This document shows, piece after piece, positions 26,721 through 35,623 of a stretch of 64,000 nucleotides of DNA (positions within the stretch are counted from its first letter, which is position 1; each line of letters opens with the position of its first letter). Made by a program: the position numbers and the translations under genes. The notes under the pieces are model-generated. The model had not been told where the DNA came from. It worked only from the letters and a program-made list of their open reading frames with translations, and did no database searches. Source of the DNA: CAWHPS01 sp963831235 (GTDB taxonomy: Bacteria > Fibrobacterota > OXYB2-FULL-49-7 > JAEUSG01); the NCBI GenBank assembly GCA_963831235.1, contig CAWHPS010000027.1:75545-139544 (forward strand), written 5' to 3'.

Positions 26721-29489
26721 ATGACGATCAATGGAACCACAGAAGAGGTTGAAAGAATTAATATGATGCCTGATCTTACCAGTGAAAAACGGATGGGAAT
26801 GCGCTTCGACAGATGTTTTACCAAAGAAGGCGTCCATCCTTACGATTGCATCGTATGGGAAAGAAGGACAGCCAAGATATCAAACGACAAGGGCGCCATG
26901 CTTTTTGAGCAAAAAGACGCTGAAATGCCGAAATTCTGGTCCCAGATGGCAACCGATGTGGTTGTTTCAAAGTATTTTCACGGCAAAGCAGGCGCACCAG
27001 AGCGCGAAACAAGTCTGAAGCAGATAATCGACCGTGTAACAAAAACAATCGTCCGTTGGGGCAGGGAAGACGGCTATTTCGGCACCCCCGAAGACTCCGA
27101 TATATTCGAAGCGGAACTTACACACCTTCTTGTCAACCAATATGCATCTTTCAACAGCCCTGTCTGGTTCAACGTCGGCATTGAAGACCGGCCACAGTGC
27201 AGCGCCTGTTTCATAAACTCCATAGACGATACAATGGAATCAATCCTTGACCTGGTTAAAATCGAAGGCATGCTTTTCAAACACGGGTCCGGCACCGGCA
27301 CGAACTTTTCAAAACTCCGTTCATCCCAGGAAAATGTAAAGGGCGGCGGCATAGCATCAGGCCCGGTTTCCTTTATGAAGGGCTATGACTCCTTTGCAGG
27401 TGTAATCAAGTCCGGCGGCAAAACCAGGCGCGCTGCAAAAATGGTCATACTCAACATAGACCATCCGGATATTGAAGAGTTTATCCAATGCAAGGCGACC
27501 GAAGAGAAAAAAGCCTGGGTATTAATCGACAACGGCTATGATGGCAGCATGGGCGGCGAGGCTTACAGTTCCATATTCTTCCAGAACTCGAATAATTCCG
27601 TACGCACAAGCAATGCCTTCATGAAATCAGTGGTCAAAGACAAGAAGTGGCACACGCGCGCCGTAACAAACGGTAAAATCATGGCCTCCTACAGAGCGCG
27701 GGACCTCCTGAAAAAAATGGCTGAAGCAGCCCATGTATGCGGCGATCCGGGGCTGCAATTCGACACCACGGTCAATGAATGGCACACCTGCAAAAAAACA
27801 TCCCGCATCAATGCCAGCAATCCATGCAGCGAATTCATGTTTGTGGACGATTCAGCCTGCAACTTATCCTCCCTCAATCTTCTTAAATTCGTGGATGAAG
27901 AGGAAAACTTCAATGTAAAGGAATTCTGCCACGCATCCAATATCATGCTCACTGCAATGGAAATACTTGTTGACAGGAGCTCATACCCAACGGAAAAGAT
28001 ACGGCGCAACAGCATCGACTACCGCCCCCTGGGACTCGGCTATGCAAACCTTGGCGCGCTCCTTATGGCACGCGGCTTCCCTTATGACTCCGACGAAGGC
28101 CGCGCATACGCAGCCACCATTACCGCCCTCATGACAGGCCAGGCCTACAGGGTCTCGGCCCTTCTCGCCCGCGCAAAGGGGCCATTCAAACACTTTGAAG
28201 CTAACCGCGATTCCATGCTCGAAGTGGTCCAGAACCACAGGTTCCATGTCTCCAAAATAGAGGCTTCGTATGTTCCTGATTCACTTTTCCAGGCCGCGCA
28301 CAAGGTCTGGAACGAGGCGAACCATTTGGGCTTTGAGTACGGGTTTAGAAATGCTCAGGTAAGCGTTCTCGCCCCAACAGGCACCATAGGCTTCATGATG
28401 GACTGCGACACAACAGGCATCGAACCCGACATCGCGCTTGTCAAATACAAAAAACTCGTTGGCGGCGGCCTGCTCAAGATTATCAACCACTCAGTGCCGC
28501 GCGCGCTTAAAAACCTCGGCCATTCCCAGGAAGAGATTAATGACATCATAAAGCACATTGATGAAAGCGAGAAGATCGAAGATGCTCCGCACATCAACAA
28601 TGAATACCTGCAGGTCTTTGACTGCGCCTTCAAACCCAAGAACGGGAGCCGCTCAATCCATTATATGGGCCATATACGCATGATGGCTGCTGTCCAGCCT
28701 TTCATATCCGGTGCCATAAGCAAGACCGTGAACATGCCATCCGAAACCACACCTGATGAAATTCTTCAGACATTTATCGAAGCATGGCAGATGGGCTTAA
28801 AGTCCATAACAATTTACCGTGACGGTTCAAAACGCACACAGCCCCTAACAACCTCCCTCGACGACAAGGCCGGAAAATCAACGGTTTCCAAGGAAACAAA
28901 ACCTGTGTCAAGCCCCAAGCCATATCGTCGTCGTCTGCCCAACGAACGTCCGTCAATCACCCATAAATTCTCCATTGCAGGCCATGAAGGTTACATCACG
29001 GTTGGCATGTACGAAGACAACATGCCCGGAGAAATATTCGTGCGCATGGCAAAGGAAGGTTCGGTTGTTTCGGGCCTTGTTGATGCTTTTGCAACAGCAA
29101 CATCAATAATGCTCCAGTACGGTGTACCTCTTGACGTGCTTGTCAACAAATTCAGCCATACACGTTTCGAACCGTCAGGCTTCACAAACAACCCTAAAAT
29201 ACCCATAGCAAAATCCATTCTGGACTACATCTTCCGCTGGCTCTCTTTGAAGTTCGTGGATAAGGATGATGTTCCCATGATGAAGGTGATACCGGTCCCT
29301 GAAATCGAGAAACTAGCGGAACGGATTGAATCAACAATCGAAACCCATACCCAGGATAAAAACGACGGTTTTGTCACACATGAGATGGAAATAGACTCCC
29401 CGCCTTGCCCTGAGTGCGGATCCATCATGATACGTAACGGCGCATGCCACAAATGTGTTAACTGCGGCAGCACAAACGGCTGTTCATAA
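26721..29489 (+). CDS. nrdJ: Adenosylcobalamin-dependent (class II) ribonucleotide reductase
   Basis: This enzyme reduces ribonucleotides to deoxyribonucleotides with a radical made from coenzyme B12, with or without oxygen. The 922 residues have the substrate-binding region FASFNSPVWFNVG (143-153), C163 in CSACFINS, the catalytic triad N367-C369-E371 (NPCSE) and the second redox cysteine C380 (SACNLSS). The ten-stranded barrel core ends near 715. A TSCPD-like domain follows at about 770-850 (HEGYITVGMYEDNMPGEIF). The C-terminus is a zinc ribbon (CPECG, CHKC, CVNCG). The length and plan are those of the vitamin-B12-dependent reductase subgroup. Upstream NrdR boxes suggest repression when dNTP levels are high. 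A hairpin terminator follows at 29504. Confidence 0.95.
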   Translation: MTINGTTEEVERINMMPDLTSEKRMGMRFDRCFTKEGVHPYDCIVWERRTAKISNDKGAMLFEQKDAEMPKFWSQMATDVVVSKYFHGKAGAPERETSLKQIIDRVTKTIVRWGREDGYFGTPEDSDIFEAELTHLLVNQYASFNSPVWFNVGIEDRPQCSACFINSIDDTMESILDLVKIEGMLFKHGSGTGTNFSKLRSSQENVKGGGIASGPVSFMKGYDSFAGVIKSGGKTRRAAKMVILNIDHPDIEEFIQCKATEEKKAWVLIDNGYDGSMGGEAYSSIFFQNSNNSVRTSNAFMKSVVKDKKWHTRAVTNGKIMASYRARDLLKKMAEAAHVCGDPGLQFDTTVNEWHTCKKTSRINASNPCSEFMFVDDSACNLSSLNLLKFVDEEENFNVKEFCHASNIMLTAMEILVDRSSYPTEKIRRNSIDYRPLGLGYANLGALLMARGFPYDSDEGRAYAATITALMTGQAYRVSALLARAKGPFKHFEANRDSMLEVVQNHRFHVSKIEASYVPDSLFQAAHKVWNEANHLGFEYGFRNAQVSVLAPTGTIGFMMDCDTTGIEPDIALVKYKKLVGGGLLKIINHSVPRALKNLGHSQEEINDIIKHIDESEKIEDAPHINNEYLQVFDCAFKPKNGSRSIHYMGHIRMMAAVQPFISGAISKTVNMPSETTPDEILQTFIEAWQMGLKSITIYRDGSKRTQPLTTSLDDKAGKSTVSKETKPVSSPKPYRRRLPNERPSITHKFSIAGHEGYITVGMYEDNMPGEIFVRMAKEGSVVSGLVDAFATATSIMLQYGVPLDVLVNKFSHTRFEPSGFTNNPKIPIAKSILDYIFRWLSLKFVDKDDVPMMKVIPVPEIEKLAERIESTIETHTQDKNDGFVTHEMEIDSPPCPECGSIMIRNGACHKCVNCGSTNGCS

Positions 29490-29503
29490 AGCTAAAACAA
29501 CTT

Positions 29504-29532
29504 AAGCTCAGGTAAAACCATACTGAGCTTTT
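29504..29532 (+). terminator. Rho-independent terminator after nrdJ
   Basis: AAGCTCAG (29504-29511) and CTGAGCTT (29523-29530) pair perfectly around an 11-base loop, and the T-run is short (TTTT). It lies 14 bases after the stop codon. Confidence 0.6.
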
Positions 29533-29550
29533 CAAATACCTGTTGTTTGA

Positions 29551-29571
29551 ATGTCTGTTGACAATAGACAT
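29551..29571. promoter_or_regulatory. Candidate operator: 21-bp near-palindrome before the CHASE4 kinase gene
   Basis: ATGTCTGTTG-A-CAATAGACAT is symmetric around A29561, with one mismatched pair. It lies 67 bases before the kinase ATG and contains a TTGACA. A TATAAT occurs at 29593-29598, 29 bases further, which is too far for a normal promoter pair. Confidence 0.35.
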
Positions 29572-29638
29572 TTAAAGCAATGGGTTTGTCATTATAATCG
29601 GTATTATTGATATCAATTAATATATATTATCCGTCAAT

Positions 29639-32239
29639 ATGAACCTTCGTTTGAAAATCCCCCTTCTCATGGGTGCTGCTCTTGTTGTTTTGATCGCAGT
29701 CATTTATATCACTCTCCGTACGATTCTTTTAAAAAACATCACACAGCTCGAAGAACGCGACATGGGCAGAAATATAGAACGTGTGACAGATGCCATTAAT
29801 TCTGAAATAAGCCGTTTAAACAGCACAACAGGCGATTACGCCACCTGGGATGATACATACAAATTCATCTTTGACCGCAACAAGGAATATGTAAAAACAA
29901 ATATAAATTCCGAAACAATGCTGAATCTTAAGATTGACCTGATTTCTTTTTTTGATTTAAAAGGAGACATTGTAACCGGTGGAAATTCAGATAGTAAAGA
30001 AGGAGCCGTGCTTCCACTTCTTAAAGAACAGAAGAAAATACTTGAACAAAATAAAATCATCACCCGTCACAATGGGCTTGACAGTGAAAAAAAGGGCCTG
30101 CTGCTTATGCATGGAAGTCCGTTCATGTTTGCATCCCGTCCCATTATAAAAAGCAATTTCGAAGGACCAATAAGGGGCTCAGTTATAATGGGCAAATACA
30201 TTGACTCATCCGAAATAGCAAAGCTTTCGACAGTAACCCACATTAAGTTCATATTATCCATCCTGGATTCTGCCGTATTGAAGAAAAACAACTGCCCTCC
30301 TGAAATCCTAACCCACCTTAAGAAAACTATTGCGTTTGCAGCACTGCCAATAGACTCCAAAACCATAAATGGATTCAAAATATTAAATGATGTGGACGGG
30401 CAACCTGCATTGCTTTTAATGCTGTCCGAGAACCGCGACATTTATAAACAGGGCTCACGAACACTCAAGTATCTCCTGATTAGCCTTATTTTGATTGGCC
30501 TGGTTTTCATCATAACCACGCTTCTAATTCTTGAAATCCAAGTCCTAAGAAGGCTGACTCACCTGAATAGGGACATTCAGATAATCAAATCCAACCGCAA
30601 TATGCAAAGCCGAATCACTCTTATCGGCAGTGACGAGATTGCGGCGCTTGCAATGGAAATCAACCGCATGCTCGAAGCGCTTGAAAGATCCAACCTGGGC
30701 ATACGGGAAAGTGAAAAGAAATTCCGCCTCACATTTGAGAGTTCCAAAAATGCGATTCTCTGGATAGATGCTGACACCGGAACAATAGTCAACTGTAACC
30801 GCGAGGCTGAAAAACTTTTCGGAAAAACAAAACTTGACCTTATTAATACTATCCAGACAGCGCTTTTCCCAATCGGAAAAGCGCCTTTTGACGACAAGAG
30901 ATACAAGGCATCGGCTGAAAAGGGAGAGAGCTATGAAGCCGAAGTGTCATTCCGGACAAATCTGGATGAAAGAAAAGATGTTATTATAAGCACATCCGTG
31001 ACCTCTTTCAGCGGCAAACGGCTTATTCAGGAGGTATACCGGGACATAACCCAGCAGAAACAGGTGGAAAAAGAACGGTTTGCACTTGAAGAACAGCTGC
31101 GCCAATCGCAGAAAATGGAGGTAATCGGACAGCTTGCAGGCGGTGTTGCCCATGACTTCAACAACATGCTTGCCGGAATATCCGGATATTCCGACCTTAT
31201 AAGGCGAAAATTCGCTTCAGACAATCCGGTACTCGAACGTTATGCAGTTACCATATTTGACACGGCCAGGAATGCGGCTGAACTCACAGGGAAATTGCTC
31301 GCCTTTGCCCGCAAGGGTAAAAACGAGAAAGCGATTATCAATATCCACAGCGTAATACAGAACGTTTTTAACCTGCTTGAACACACAATGGATAAAAAGA
31401 TTGCCATGACCCGTTATCTTCGTGCAGCTCCTGCAACAGTGCTGGGCGACGGATCACAGCTTGAAAACGTTGTTTTGAACCTGGCCATGAATGCCAGGGA
31501 CGCCATGCCTAATGGAGGTGAGCTGTCATTTGCCACTGATTGCATCTTAATCGATGAGGCATACAAAAAGCGGCATCCTTACAAACTAACTGATGGCCGC
31601 TATGTGATGCTCGCTGTAACGGATTCCGGAACAGGTATGGATGAATCAGTGAAGATGAAGCTCTATGAACCCTTCTTCACAACCAAGGGACCGGGTAAGG
31701 GAACCGGCCTGGGTCTTGCCTCGGTTTACGGAACAATTAAAAGCCATAATGGAAGCATAGAATGTTACAGTGAAGTGGGCAAGGGCACTACATTCAAGAT
31801 ATACCTTCCCGTAATCGAGAGGAATAGCGCAAAACGCAGACATAATCAAGACAGCATCATCCGCGGTACAGGCCGCATACTTCTTGCCGACGACGAGCAA
31901 TTGGTACGGAGTGTAACAACGGACATATTAACCGAACTCGGTTATAATGTTACAGAGGTTACAAACGGTCTTGAATGCGTGGAATGCTACAAGGCACATC
32001 CTGGTGAATTTGACCTTGTAATCCTGGATATAATCATGCCTCAGATGGGAGGCTACGACTGTTTCATGGCATTAAAAGCATTCGACCCAGATGTGAAAGT
32101 ATTGGTATCATCGGGTTTTTCCATGAATAATGAGTCAATCAGGATTCTTGACCAGGGCGCACGCGGTTTCATATCAAAGCCGTTTGACATTTACGGTCTG
32201 TCCAAGGCCATAAGCGAAGCTTTCAAAAGCTTATATTAG
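29639..32239 (+). CDS. Hybrid sensor histidine kinase: CHASE4-HAMP-PAS-HisKA-HATPase-receiver
   Basis: The 866 residues begin with a membrane span (8-30). An extracytoplasmic CHASE4 domain follows (about 40-270; GDYATWDDTYKFIFDRNKEY is its hallmark), then a second span (278-300), HAMP (about 300-355) and PAS (about 360-475). The dimerisation domain has H505 in GGVAHDFNNMLAG. The ATPase domain (about 590-725) has MNARDAMPNGG, VTDSGTGMD and GTGLGLASVYG. A C-terminal receiver (about 743-866) has ADDE, phospho-acceptor LVILDIIMPQMGG and SKPF. With no output domain, it must relay phosphate to a partner protein that is not visible nearby. It is convergent with the STAS gene, 2 bases away. Confidence 0.92.
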   Translation: MNLRLKIPLLMGAALVVLIAVIYITLRTILLKNITQLEERDMGRNIERVTDAINSEISRLNSTTGDYATWDDTYKFIFDRNKEYVKTNINSETMLNLKIDLISFFDLKGDIVTGGNSDSKEGAVLPLLKEQKKILEQNKIITRHNGLDSEKKGLLLMHGSPFMFASRPIIKSNFEGPIRGSVIMGKYIDSSEIAKLSTVTHIKFILSILDSAVLKKNNCPPEILTHLKKTIAFAALPIDSKTINGFKILNDVDGQPALLLMLSENRDIYKQGSRTLKYLLISLILIGLVFIITTLLILEIQVLRRLTHLNRDIQIIKSNRNMQSRITLIGSDEIAALAMEINRMLEALERSNLGIRESEKKFRLTFESSKNAILWIDADTGTIVNCNREAEKLFGKTKLDLINTIQTALFPIGKAPFDDKRYKASAEKGESYEAEVSFRTNLDERKDVIISTSVTSFSGKRLIQEVYRDITQQKQVEKERFALEEQLRQSQKMEVIGQLAGGVAHDFNNMLAGISGYSDLIRRKFASDNPVLERYAVTIFDTARNAAELTGKLLAFARKGKNEKAIINIHSVIQNVFNLLEHTMDKKIAMTRYLRAAPATVLGDGSQLENVVLNLAMNARDAMPNGGELSFATDCILIDEAYKKRHPYKLTDGRYVMLAVTDSGTGMDESVKMKLYEPFFTTKGPGKGTGLGLASVYGTIKSHNGSIECYSEVGKGTTFKIYLPVIERNSAKRRHNQDSIIRGTGRILLADDEQLVRSVTTDILTELGYNVTEVTNGLECVECYKAHPGEFDLVILDIIMPQMGGYDCFMALKAFDPDVKVLVSSGFSMNNESIRILDQGARGFISKPFDIYGLSKAISEAFKSLY

Positions 32240-32241
32240 GA

Positions 32242-32970
32242 TTAAACCTGGTCTGACGCTTCCACGTTGTTCTTCCGTATTATGCTTTTCCCCTTGAGGG
32301 CCGCAACAAAGGCCTTTTCATCAGGATAAAGTGTGAAGATATTCGTGAAGCCCGTGCATTCAAATATGCCGAACAGCTCTTCCTTGATTCCAATGAAAAC
32401 CATCCATCCATCTTTAGCTTCTATCTTGTGTTTGGCTGAAAGAAGTGTGCTCAAAAAGTCGCTGTATATATGCTTTACATTGGAGAAATCAAGCGCAATA
32501 AAAACGCTTCCGCCGTTTATCTGCTGTGTAATGTATTCATTGAACTGTATAGCATCCTGAAGGGTTTCGATTTGGCTTTCGAAAGTGATCATCTTGAAAT
32601 TCTCAACCTTCGACACGCGAAGCTTTGTATTAATATCACTCTTGACCTCCTCCATCCTGGCAAACGGCGTATTATCCTTGAATACATGGATAATTTTGTG
32701 AAGGTTAAGCTCGTGCAATTTGTCAAGAATTTTCTGTTCGGAGCACAAGAGATGCAGTTCCCCGCCCTGGTAGGTCACCCTTTTCCAAAGTTTGATGAGG
32801 GACCCGTAACCGGTGCTATCTATACGCGTCACAGCGTTAATGTCTATGACTATACGTCTATCGCGCGGTTCGGTAATTTCGCTAATGACAAAGTCGATTG
32901 TCTGGTGGTCAAGGCAGCCCTTGAGTGTATAAATAACGTAGGGCCCTATATTATGTTTTTTTATTTCCAT
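32242..32970 (-). CDS. Tandem STAS-domain protein (anti-anti-sigma type)
   Basis: The 242 residues are two STAS domains. The first (1-110) has the canonical site VIDINAVTRIDSTGYGSL with S52, the position phosphorylated in SpoIIAA/RsbV proteins. The second (about 125-230; FIALDFSNVKHIYSDFLSTLL) has Ser in a less typical YSDF context. A partner-switching role is likely: the unphosphorylated form binds an anti-sigma or other kinase, and a SpoIIE phosphatase such as the one at 18600 would reactivate it. That pairing is inference across 12 kb. GGAGG lies 5 bases before the ATG. Confidence 0.85.
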   Translation of the reverse strand: MEIKKHNIGPYVIYTLKGCLDHQTIDFVISEITEPRDRRIVIDINAVTRIDSTGYGSLIKLWKRVTYQGGELHLLCSEQKILDKLHELNLHKIIHVFKDNTPFARMEEVKSDINTKLRVSKVENFKMITFESQIETLQDAIQFNEYITQQINGGSVFIALDFSNVKHIYSDFLSTLLSAKHKIEAKDGWMVFIGIKEELFGIFECTGFTNIFTLYPDEKAFVAALKGKSIIRKNNVEASDQV

Positions 32971-33175
32971 TTTTTCCTCCGTGGTATTTTGTTAACATAT
33001 AAAATTATTAACAGGATTAACAATAAAAAAGGGCAGATATAGAATATTGCACTTGTGAAGTGGTAAATGTATTTTTAAAATGGAATGAATCCGGCAACAG
33101 AGAAAGAACCTACATAATACTCCCATCTATAAAATGATTGTCTATTGGTGATTCCACATTTGGTATTGGATATAT

Positions 33176-34336
33176 ATGTTTAATACGCTAGGTCAAATAT
33201 ATGCGAGAAAGCGATTAAAGAACCGCTATGGCTTTAAAAATAAATGGGCTACATATTTAATTAAGCTCCTAATGTTTTCATTCTTAAGCACAAAATTTGC
33301 TATCTATTTCTTTAATGATGTGTCAAATAGCGGAGTTCTAATAGTTACGTTTTTTATACTCTCTTCTTTAATTCTTATGCTTAGAAGCATTAGCATTATT
33401 CGAAACCCTTCAAATGCTGATACACTATTCCCTTTCGGGTTAACACAGAAACAACTCGAAGACTTTACTTTCTACAACCTTTTCTACGAATCTGGTATGA
33501 TGATTTTAGGTTCAATAATCACCCTGTTTTTTTCTTATCTATTTTTCAAGGCAAATTACCATGGAACCATTTTATTTATTGGAATAATTCTTTTCCTTTG
33601 TCTATTCACGATGTTAAGCCTAAAAGTTTTGATACTCCGGAATTGGCTGAAACCAAAAAAAGATGTATTCGCACTTTCTTCTACTACTCCTAAATTCGTG
33701 AACAACACCCCATCTTTTCAGTTTCTTGGCCAATTGCTAATTCGGTTAGTCAAAATAGCCCCCCTTTCAATAAGGATGCTGCTCGCAATATCATTGAAAA
33801 GCGTATTTCGGAAAAACCCGATCTACTTTCTTATGCTTATTGTTATGCCAATAATTCTTAGCCTGGCATTATTTTCCGCGCCACCTGCATTCTTTCCAAT
33901 ATTTATCATAACAGGAGCATTATTATCCTCCGAACTTGTCACCTATTTTCATGAGGCAACCTTCACAATGCCTGCATGGAACTACATTTTCCCTTGTTCA
34001 GAAAGCCATCATCAACATGCGCATTTTCTTCTATTATTGTTTATTACCCTCCCTTATGTGATTATAGGAGCAATGTATGCACTAATTAAAAATCTGCTTT
34101 TATCCTTTACTTGCTGTCATTCTTTTGGTACCTTTTTAATTTTGATTTCACTATTTTCAATTTTTGGTGCCAAACATAGGCGCCAACCATTTATAGCTTC
34201 AGTATGGAGTATTATTTTTATTATAATTTTCGGGCTGTCTTTTCTTTTTCCAATTTTAGCTATTCCAATATTTGTCTTTGGGATGGTCTGGATTATAGTT
34301 CAGTTTAACTCAATAAGGCGACTCATATATGATTGA
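33176..34336 (+). CDS. ABC-2-like transporter permease
   Basis: The 386 residues contain about ten to eleven hydrophobic spans in two halves around a soluble linker (residues 155-180). I recognise no family motif. The call rests on the ATP-binding gene that begins 8 bases before its stop. FGLTQKQLEDFTFYN, a conserved-looking cytoplasmic loop near residue 90, could be the coupling segment. The coding sequence is clearly more AT-rich than the flanking kinase and aminotransferase genes, which may mean transfer. The substrate is unknown. Confidence 0.65.
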   Translation: MFNTLGQIYARKRLKNRYGFKNKWATYLIKLLMFSFLSTKFAIYFFNDVSNSGVLIVTFFILSSLILMLRSISIIRNPSNADTLFPFGLTQKQLEDFTFYNLFYESGMMILGSIITLFFSYLFFKANYHGTILFIGIILFLCLFTMLSLKVLILRNWLKPKKDVFALSSTTPKFVNNTPSFQFLGQLLIRLVKIAPLSIRMLLAISLKSVFRKNPIYFLMLIVMPIILSLALFSAPPAFFPIFIITGALLSSELVTYFHEATFTMPAWNYIFPCSESHHQHAHFLLLLFITLPYVIIGAMYALIKNLLLSFTCCHSFGTFLILISLFSIFGAKHRRQPFIASVWSIIFIIIFGLSFLFPILAIPIFVFGMVWIIVQFNSIRRLIYD

Positions 34337-35066
34337 ATTTACGGATCTTGCCTATTGCTATAATTCGAAAGATGCTTTTACTCTTCATGATATTACATTA
34401 CAATTCAAGAAGGCAAAAATTCTTGGAGTCTTAGGACATAACGGCGCAGGAAAGAGCACTTTAATAAAACTCATTTGCGGCCTGCTTCCCATAACCGCAA
34501 AATCTTTCACAAACAATGGCTCTCCCATCTTATGTCAGCGTTCTGAAATGTTGCATACTCTTAAAATGGGGTTCTCACCTGACATTTCCGAATTAGATCC
34601 CGATCTTACGGCTAAAGACATGTTTGAATTAGTTGGCGCCCTTAGAGGTATGAGTGAACAAGAAATAGAAATAGAAATCTCGCATTTTATTGAAGTTTTC
34701 CAAATGAAGGAATGGTTTCAGAATATGTTAGCTAAGCAATATTCTCTTGGAATGAGGAAAAAAGTTTCTTTGGGAATCGCCCTTTTGGGTCCTGTTGAAT
34801 ATGCGGTATTGGATGAACCATTCAATGGACTCGATCCAATAGCGTCCTTCAAATTCAAAAAACTCCTTTTACAAAAGAAAGAGCACGAATGTGGAATTCT
34901 CATTTCTTCAAATCTATTGGAAATTGTTGAAAATCTTATTGACCACGTTCTTATTTTAAATCAAGGTGTTTCCATTTTTAATGATACTCTTGAAGTATTA
35001 AAGAACAAATATCCACAATGCAATAACCTGGAGGAAATTTACTATCACCTGCACAGCCACCAGTGA
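34329..35066 (+). CDS. ABC transporter ATP-binding protein
   Basis: The 245 residues have Walker A GHNGAGKST (36-44), the signature YSLGMRKKVSLG, and Walker B with the catalytic Glu in YAVLDEPFNGLDP. The loop after Walker B ends in LISSNLLEI where most members have His, so the switch histidine appears to be replaced. The plan is that of single-ATPase exporters of the ABC-2 type. It overlaps the permease gene by 8 bases, so it is translationally coupled and forms the same transporter. Confidence 0.88.
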   Translation: MIEFTDLAYCYNSKDAFTLHDITLQFKKAKILGVLGHNGAGKSTLIKLICGLLPITAKSFTNNGSPILCQRSEMLHTLKMGFSPDISELDPDLTAKDMFELVGALRGMSEQEIEIEISHFIEVFQMKEWFQNMLAKQYSLGMRKKVSLGIALLGPVEYAVLDEPFNGLDPIASFKFKKLLLQKKEHECGILISSNLLEIVENLIDHVLILNQGVSIFNDTLEVLKNKYPQCNNLEEIYYHLHSHQ

Positions 35067-35121
35067 AACAATTTATTATACTACAAACCTTCTCATCACA
35101 CAAAATTAGAAAGTTTTAAAT

Positions 35122-35463
35122 ATGAAACCAAAAAGAAACGATCCATTCCCTTGCGGAAGCCACAAGAAATTTAAAAAATGTTGTATTGATAAACCCGGCA
35201 AACTGGAAGATATTTATAACCAACAGACTAAATGGCTTGATGATGAATTAACAGAAAGAAGCCCGGCTGAAGTTGCTTATGATGACGTTCTGTTAGCCTC
35301 ACTCCGTGATAACCTATCAATAGAAGACTCCATAAAAGCAGCAAACACTCAATACCCAAATGAAGCACTTCAATACAATTCCGATTCCATTGATGATATT
35401 GAAGCTCATTATACCTTTTTATTAAAACATATTGAATTAAAAAGCAAATTTGACAAGATGTGA
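35122..35463 (+). CDS. Small SEC-C-motif protein with an altered zinc site
   Basis: The 113 residues open with a SEC-C metal-binding motif (RNDPFPCGSHKKFKKCC, residues 5-21). The usual spelling is DPCPCGSGKKYKKCC, and here the first cysteine is F9, which leaves C11, C20 and C21. The rest is acidic and helical with no recognised domain. SEC-C motifs occur on SecA and on many small proteins of uncertain role. The gene follows the ABC ATPase by 55 bases and may belong to its transcript. Confidence 0.7.
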   Translation: MKPKRNDPFPCGSHKKFKKCCIDKPGKLEDIYNQQTKWLDDELTERSPAEVAYDDVLLASLRDNLSIEDSIKAANTQYPNEALQYNSDSIDDIEAHYTFLLKHIELKSKFDKM

Positions 35464-35623
35464 AATTAAAAAGCCGGACTTACCATAGTATAAGGTTCCT
35501 TAAATTCTGTATTGATTCATTGCCAGCGCGCTATTGTTCAACCGAACCACGGAAGGTGAGGAAACACTTCTTTATCATTTTAATTTCTTATCTGACGAAA
35601 AGTTCCAATTTATATATTGTTAT

